In this document: positions 58,897-64,000 of the stretch, in pieces
Layout of the letters: each line of letters starts with the position of its first letter
Numbering within the stretch: position 1 is the first letter of the stretch
Source of the DNA: Streptomyces atratus
Lineage (GTDB): Bacteria > Actinomycetota > Actinomycetes > Streptomycetales > Streptomycetaceae
Direction: 5' to 3'
Assembly (NCBI RefSeq): GCF_900119365.1
Contig: NZ_FPJO01000001.1
Span: 62,001-126,000, forward strand
Length of the DNA stretch: 64,000 nt
Notes under the pieces: model-generated
The model's database searches: none
What the model was told of the DNA's origin: nothing
What the model saw: the letters and a program-made list of their open reading frames with translations, nothing else
Program-made: the position numbers and the translations under genes

Positions 58897-58910
58897 TTAG
58901 GGTTACCTAA
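58897..58910. promoter_or_regulatory. Iron-box-like palindrome between sufR and ABC transporter genes
   Basis: TTAGG-GTTA-CCTAA is a perfect palindrome whose arms equal the ends of the DtxR/IdeR/DmdR iron box (TTAGGTTAG/CTAACCTAA), but the centre is shorter than the normal 19-bp box. It lies 52 bases before the ABC ATPase start and about 70 upstream of sufR. Confidence 0.4.
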
Positions 58911-58961
58911 TCCGGCCCCGGGAGGCGGGGGCCGTTCCACGCCTGCCTAGACTTACCGGCC

Positions 58962-59884
<923 letters not shown>

Positions 59885-59888
<4 letters not shown>

Positions 59889-60652
59889 GCGCCGGTACGT
59901 ACACCCCGCGCCCGGGCGCCGCCCCGCTGGGCCGCATGATCACCGCACAGACCGCCCTGGAGACGCGGATGCTGCTGCGCAACGGCGAGCAGCTGCTGCT
60001 GACCGTGATCATCCCGACGCTGCTGCTGGTGCTGTTCAGCGCGGTCGACATCGTGGACACCGGCGCGGGCGAGTCCGTCGACTTCCTGGCGCCCGGCATC
60101 CTCGCGCTGGCCGTGATGTCCACGGCCTTCACGGGCCAGGCCATCGCCACCGGTTTCGAGCGGCGCTACGGGGTGCTCAAGCGGCTCGCTGCCTCGCCGC
60201 TGCCGCGCTGGGCGCTGATGACCGCGAAGACCCTCGCGGTGCTGGTCACCGAGGGGCTGCAGGTGGTGCTGCTCACGGTGATCGCCTTCGCGCTGGGCTG
60301 GTCGCCGCACGGCAACCCCTTCGCCGTCCTGCTGCTGCTCGTGCTCGGCACGGCGGCCTTCTCCGGGCTCGGGCTGCTGATGGCCGGGACGCTCAAGGCG
60401 GAGGCGACGCTCGCCGCGGCCAACCTGGTCTTCCTGCTGCTCCTGGTCGGCGGCGGGGTGATCGTGCCGCTGGACAAGTTCCCGGACGCGGTGCAGTCGG
60501 TGCTCGGGCTGCTGCCGATCGCGGCCCTGTCCGACGGTCTGCGCGAGGTGCTCCAGCACGGTGCGTCGATGCCGTGGGGCGATCTCGGCATCCTGGCGGT
60601 GTGGGCGGTACTGGGGCTGGGCGCGGCGGCGCGGTTCTTCCGCTGGGAGTGA
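59885..60652 (+). CDS. ABC-2 type transporter permease
   Basis: A 255-residue membrane protein with six hydrophobic helices and the ABC-2 pattern: RNGEQLLLTVIIPTLLLVLFSAVD, ILALAVMSTAFTGQAIATGFERRYGVLKRLAASPLPRWALMTAKTLAVL, and VPLDKFPDAVQSVLGLLPIAALSDGLREVL. It is the membrane partner of the preceding ATPase, whose stop overlaps its ATG by four bases. ctaA begins 85 bases later. Confidence 0.93.
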
Positions 60653-60737
60653 GGCGGCGAACGCGCTCCGTCGACGGTTCGGGGTAACTCGTCCCCCTCG
60701 TGAAAGCTTGCACAAGCCGCCGCCTACGATGGTGCGC

Positions 60738-61742
60738 GTGCCCAAGCTGACCCGAGCCGATGTCGCTCAAGCCGCGCGGAACCCGCTCCTGTACATCGCC
60801 GAGCGATGGACCCCCTCCCCCCGTACGGTCCGCCGTGCGGCCATGTCGGCCGTCGTCATGGCCGTGGTGATCGTCGTGACCGGTGGTGCGGTGCGGCTGA
60901 CCGGCTCCGGCCTCGGCTGCCCGACCTGGCCCAAGTGCACCGACGAGAGCCTCACGGCGACGAGCGAGATGGGCTTCCACGGCGCCATCGAGTTCGGCAA
61001 CCGGATGCTGACGTACGTCCTGTGTGCGGCCGTCGGCTGGGCGATCATCGCCGCGCGGTCCGCCAAGCCCTGGCGGCGCAGCCTGACGAAGCTCGGCTGG
61101 GTGCAGTTCTGGGTGGTCATGGGCAACGCCGTGCTCGGCGGCATCGTGGTGCTGGTCGGCCTCAACCCGTACACCGTCGCGGCGCACTTCCTGCTCTCCA
61201 CGGCGCTGCTCACCGTAGCGATGGTGACCTGGCACCGGGTCAGCGAGGGCGACGAGGCGCCCCGTCCTCTGGTCGGCAAGGCGGTCTCCCAGCTGACCTG
61301 GCTGCTCGCGGTCGCCGCGGGGCTGCTGATCGCGGTCGGCACGGTGGTCACGGGCGCCGGACGGCACGCGGGCGACTCCAGCGATGTACACCGCATTCCG
61401 ATCGACTGGAAGATGATCTCGCAGCTGCACGCCGATCTGGCCTGGGTCGTGGTCGCGCTGACCGTCGCGCTCTGGTTCGTGCTGAAGGCCGTCGACGCGC
61501 CGATCGGCCCGCTGCACCGCGCCCGCGACCTCTTCCTGGTGCTGATGGGGCAGGGCGTGATCGGGTACGTGCAGTACTTCACCGACACGCCGGAGATCCT
61601 GGTCGGCCTGCACATGCTGGGCTCGTGCCTGGTGTGGATCGCGGTCGTGCGGGTGCTCCTGTCGCTGCGTGAGCGCCCCGTGGCCGTGGCCGCGGCGCCC
61701 GGCCCCGTGGCCGAGCAGCCGGAGCCCGTGACGGCGGGCTGA
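60738..61742 (+). CDS. ctaA: Heme A synthase CtaA (COX15-like)
   Basis: Oxidises the C8 methyl of heme O to heme A for aa3-type cytochrome c oxidase. The 334-residue membrane protein has eight helices and conserved histidines in FHGAIEFGNRMLTYVL, VAAHFLLSTALLTVAMVTWH, QLHADLAWVV and GLHMLGSCLVW, with the two-cysteine loop GLGCPTWPKCTDES typical of the B. subtilis type. GTG at 60738 is chosen because TACGAT (60725-60730) sits seven bases upstream, fitting a leaderless transcript; ATG 60729 is the alternative. Confidence 0.93.
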   Translation: MPKLTRADVAQAARNPLLYIAERWTPSPRTVRRAAMSAVVMAVVIVVTGGAVRLTGSGLGCPTWPKCTDESLTATSEMGFHGAIEFGNRMLTYVLCAAVGWAIIAARSAKPWRRSLTKLGWVQFWVVMGNAVLGGIVVLVGLNPYTVAAHFLLSTALLTVAMVTWHRVSEGDEAPRPLVGKAVSQLTWLLAVAAGLLIAVGTVVTGAGRHAGDSSDVHRIPIDWKMISQLHADLAWVVVALTVALWFVLKAVDAPIGPLHRARDLFLVLMGQGVIGYVQYFTDTPEILVGLHMLGSCLVWIAVVRVLLSLRERPVAVAAAPGPVAEQPEPVTAG

Positions 61743-61769
61743 CCACCGGCCGCCTCCCCCACACACACG

Positions 61770-61822
61770 TACGCCGATCGCCGGACGGGTTTCCTCCTCG
61801 GAACCGTCCGGCGATCGGCGTA
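61770..61822. terminator. Strong hairpin after ctaA
   Basis: A perfect 19-bp stem (61770-61788 with 61804-61822) and 15-base loop with internal pairing. It lies between convergent genes. Confidence 0.85.
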
Positions 61823-61841
61823 TGCGGGGGGAACCGCGCGG

Positions 61842-62198
61842 TCAGGCCCGGTCGGAGGGGCCGCCGATCTGGATGCCCGCCATCCGCGTCCACTCGTACG
61901 GGCCGGTGCGGACCTTCGCGGCGAACTCCCCGTCGAAGGACTCGTGCATCGTGATCCCGGCCTTCCGGGTGGCGCTCTCGGCGACCTCGTACGAGGGGGC
62001 GACCAGATCGCCCCAGCCGCCGTCCTCGCCCACGAGCACGATCCTGGCGCCCCGCTGCCCGATGTAGGCGAGCTGTCCCTCCGCGCCGCCGTGCGCCTTG
62101 GAGAAGGCGCCGATCTCCTTGGCGAGCTTCGCCGCCCTGCGCTCCGCGCGGGCCGCCCGCTTGCCGCTCTCCACCTGGGTCTCTGCCGTCTCAGCCAT
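61842..62198 (-). CDS. Conserved hypothetical protein
   Basis: A 118-residue cytoplasmic protein: basic helical start (ESGKRAARAERRAAKLAKEIGAFSKAHGG), then a beta-rich part QLAYIGQRGARIVLVGEDGGWGDLVAPSYEVAESATRKAGITMHESFDGEFAAKVRTGPYEWTRMAG. Conserved in Streptomyces next to ctaA/ctaB as far as I recall; no function known. The ATG at 62198 starts MAETAETQ. Confidence 0.78.
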   Translation of the reverse strand: MAETAETQVESGKRAARAERRAAKLAKEIGAFSKAHGGAEGQLAYIGQRGARIVLVGEDGGWGDLVAPSYEVAESATRKAGITMHESFDGEFAAKVRTGPYEWTRMAGIQIGGPSDRA

Positions 62199-62231
62199 GC
62201 TCAGGATGCTACCGACGGGTAGCTCGACGCG

Positions 62232-62275
62232 CGACGGGCGGGGTACGTGGCCTGGGCCACGTACCCCGCCCGTCG
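62232..62275 (-). terminator. Strong hairpin after ctaB
   Basis: A perfect 20-bp stem (62232-62251 with 62256-62275) and 4-base loop, 21 bases after the ctaB stop on the minus strand. Confidence 0.88.
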
Positions 62276-62295
62276 GCAGGGATCGAGGAGCGGGA

Positions 62296-63243
62296 CTACC
62301 TCAGGAAGGGGTCGACCGCCACGGCGACGAAGAGCAGCGAGACATAGGTGATGGACCAGTGGAACAGCCGCATCTCCTTGAGCTTCGCGCCGGTCACGCC
62401 GGCCTTGGCCCGGTTCTGCAGGCCGTGCGCCTCCCAGAGCCAGAACCCGCCGGTCGCCAGCGCCACCGCCGTGTAGAACCAGCCGGTGTAACCCAGCGGG
62501 GTCAGCAGCAGCGACACGGCCACCATCACCCAGCTGTAGATGACGATCTGGCGGGCCACCACCTGGTTGGACGCGATGACCGGAAGCATCGGGACGCCGA
62601 CCCGGGCGTAGTCCTCCTTCACCTTCATGGAGAGCGGCCAGTAGTGCGGCGGCGTCCAGAAGAAGATGACGGCGAAGAGGATCACCGCGGCCCAGGACAT
62701 CGAGTTCGTCACGGCCGACCAGCCGATGAGGACCGGCATGCAGCCCGCGATGCCGCCCCAGACGATGTTCTGCGAGGTGCGGCGCTTGAGCAGCATCGTG
62801 TACACGACGACGTAGAACAGCAGCGCGCCGAGCGACAGCGCCGCCGAGAGCCAGTTCACCAGCAGGCCGAACCAGACCGTCGAGATCACCGCGAGGGCGA
62901 AGCCGAAGGCCAGGCACTCACGCGGGCTCACCATGCCGGTGACCAGCGGGCGCTGCGACGTACGGTCCATCAGGGCGTCGATGTCGCGGTCGATGTACAT
63001 GTTCAGCGCGTTGGCACCGCCGGCGGAGAGATATCCGCCGATGGTGGTGGTGACCACGAGCCACAGGTCGGGTACACCCTGCGCGGCGAGGAACATCACC
63101 GGAACAGTGGTGATCAGCAACAGCTCGATGATCCGCGGCTTGGTCAGCGCCACGAAAGCCTTGACACGGGCCCCGAACGGGCGATGGCCCCCTGGGCTGG
63201 GAGTCAAGGCGACCCCTGCGGGTCGGGACTCGACGGCCGTCAC
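62296..63243 (-). CDS. ctaB: Protoheme IX farnesyltransferase CtaB
   Basis: Adds a farnesyl group to protoheme to give heme O. The 315-residue UbiA-family prenyltransferase has nine helices, the metal-diphosphate motif [21 protein letters not shown] and the second aspartate-containing motif [25 protein letters not shown] at 63243 has GGGG five bases upstream; the in-frame extension before it lacks conservation. Works before CtaA and is divergent from transketolase. Confidence 0.95.
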   Translation of the reverse strand: MTAVESRPAGVALTPSPGGHRPFGARVKAFVALTKPRIIELLLITTVPVMFLAAQGVPDLWLVVTTTIGGYLSAGGANALNMYIDRDIDALMDRTSQRPLVTGMVSPRECLAFGFALAVISTVWFGLLVNWLSAALSLGALLFYVVVYTMLLKRRTSQNIVWGGIAGCMPVLIGWSAVTNSMSWAAVILFAVIFFWTPPHYWPLSMKVKEDYARVGVPMLPVIASNQVVARQIVIYSWVMVAVSLLLTPLGYTGWFYTAVALATGGFWLWEAHGLQNRAKAGVTGAKLKEMRLFHWSITYVSLLFVAVAVDPFLR

Positions 63244-63437
63244 GCACACCCCTGACAGAGAAATCCCAGCAAGCTCCGGGCGTGAAGGCCCGGTAAAGAC
63301 TTGCGCGAACCAGACCACTGTAGACGTTGGGGACAGGCCGACCTTCGCGGGGGTGGGTCGTGTTGGAGCGGCGCGGAAGCGGGGCCCATGAGCAGGGGGG
63401 GTCCCGCCCGGCGGAGCGGAACAGAAGGAGCGGGGCA

Positions 63438-63517
63438 CGCTCACCGGAGGGCCCATAAGTAAGGAGAAGCGCTCATCGGAGTGGCGCAGAAGTGAGCCGT
63501 CGCGCTCATACGGGAGG
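63438..63517. repeat. Three spaced CGCTCA repeats between ctaB and tkt
   Basis: CGCTCACCGGAGG (63438), CGCTCATCGGAGTGGC (63470) and CGCTCATACGGGAGG (63503) are degenerate copies at 32-33 bp spacing, about three helical turns. The rest of the 63244-63646 gap has no gene; it holds the start regions of both divergent genes. Confidence 0.5.
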
Positions 63518-63646
63518 CGAACTCCGCAGGCCGCCTGCACCCTGGAAAGCAGCGGAAAATGCTTGTTCCGACGGGGGTAGGCTCGACAACGCCCGGTGCG
63601 GTCACAGTCACCGGTTTACAACAGTGGAGAGGAGCCCTGACTCAGG

Positions 63647-64000
63647 GTGAGCACCAAGCCGACCACCACAGATCTCCAGTGGACCGAATTGGACCAGCGG
63701 GCCGTGGACACTGTCCGTGTCCTTGCAGCGGACGCCGTACAGAAGGTCGGAAACGGCCACCCTGGTACGGCCATGAGCCTCGCTCCCGCCGCGTACACCC
63801 TCTTCCAGAAGGTGATGCGCCACGACCCCGCCGACGCGGACTGGGCCGGGCGCGACCGGTTCGTGCTGTCGGCCGGTCACACCAGCCTGACCCTCTACAT
63901 CCAGCTCTACCTGGCCGGGTACGGCCTGGAGCTCGATGACCTCAAGGCGTTCCGCACCTGGGGCTCGAAGACCCCCGGCCACCCGGAGTACGGCCACACC
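63647..64000 (+). CDS. tkt: Transketolase, N-terminal part (3' truncated by window)
   Basis: Thiamine-diphosphate enzyme of the pentose phosphate pathway. The first 118 residues are visible: TKPTTTDLQWTELDQRAVDTVRVLAADAVQKV, the substrate-phosphate/ThDP loop GNGHPGTAMSLAPAAYTLF, and FVLSAGHTSLTLYIQLYLAGYG with the catalytic His-Thr/Ser pair. GTG start at 63647 with an AGAGGAG element further upstream. The reading frame is open to the end of the window. In Streptomyces tal and zwf normally follow. Confidence 0.95.
   Translation, partial: MSTKPTTTDLQWTELDQRAVDTVRVLAADAVQKVGNGHPGTAMSLAPAAYTLFQKVMRHDPADADWAGRDRFVLSAGHTSLTLYIQLYLAGYGLELDDLKAFRTWGSKTPGHPEYGHT

Overview
This 64 kb window is high-GC, densely coding chromosomal DNA with frequent GTG starts, ATGA/GTGA stop-start overlaps, very strong GC3 bias and U-tract-less hairpin terminators. 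Together with the gene families (SpoIIE/HATPase phosphatase, LAETG sortase substrate, TerD, the suf cluster next to ctaA/ctaB/tkt) it points to a Streptomyces core chromosome. No insertion sequence, prophage, integrase, CRISPR array, rRNA or true tRNA was seen.

Layout. 1-7.9 kb: late cobalamin genes (cobQ truncated by the window edge, a fused magnesium/cobalt-chelatase-like I-D protein, cobO, cobB), a ZIP transporter, and a CobE/CbiG-like domain fused to a CobC-like aminotransferase. 7.9-20.6 kb: sortase-anchored surface protein, amidohydrolase, class V aminotransferase, a methyltransferase coupled to a membrane protein of unknown function, a VOC/DinB fusion, a five-module SpoIIE phosphatase, a second class V enzyme and a FrnE-type DsbA protein. 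20.1-33.4 kb: a dispersed oxidative uronate/aldarate pathway (ketoglutarate semialdehyde dehydrogenase beside an IclR regulator; 5-dehydro-4-deoxyglucarate dehydratase divergent from uronate dehydrogenase), interrupted by a GNAT gene, a NarL-type two-component system with a membrane partner, a PBP transpeptidase and an MFS exporter. 33.4-39.1 kb: double TerD protein, a small Tudor-like protein, and a bacterial Ro60 (TROVE) protein with three tandem Y-RNA-like genes directly upstream, then a PhoX-type Tat phosphatase. 39.2-52.1 kb: extracellular nuclease, ABM-domain protein, FemX-like enzyme, dapD, an HxlR-peroxiredoxin fusion facing a decayed MFS gene, a TetR/SMR pair and two envelope proteins. 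52.2-64 kb: sufR-sufB-sufD-Rieske-sufC-sufS-sufU-sufT, then divergent ABC transporter, ctaA, ctaB and the start of transketolase.

The standout system is the Ro ribonucleoprotein locus (35.5-37.5 kb, minus strand). Three RNA genes share two sequence blocks at the base of closing stems. The two longer ones carry a circularly permuted tRNA mimic (T arm, closed acceptor stem, D arm in that order), the architecture known for bacterial YrlA RNAs; the middle one is only about 69 nt and lacks this module. They lie immediately 5' of the TROVE gene and may be part of its leader.

A second theme is local regulation written in small repeats: a shared palindrome overlaps the start regions of the uronate genes kdgD and udh, IclR- and HxlR-type palindromes lie in divergent promoters, a CAAC-N6-GTTG site coincides with the sufR start codon, and several intergenic regions hold short degenerate tandem repeats (10, 15, 17 and 22 nt periods). 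Start codons were chosen by Shine-Dalgarno position, reading-frame composition and family alignment from memory; no database search was available.
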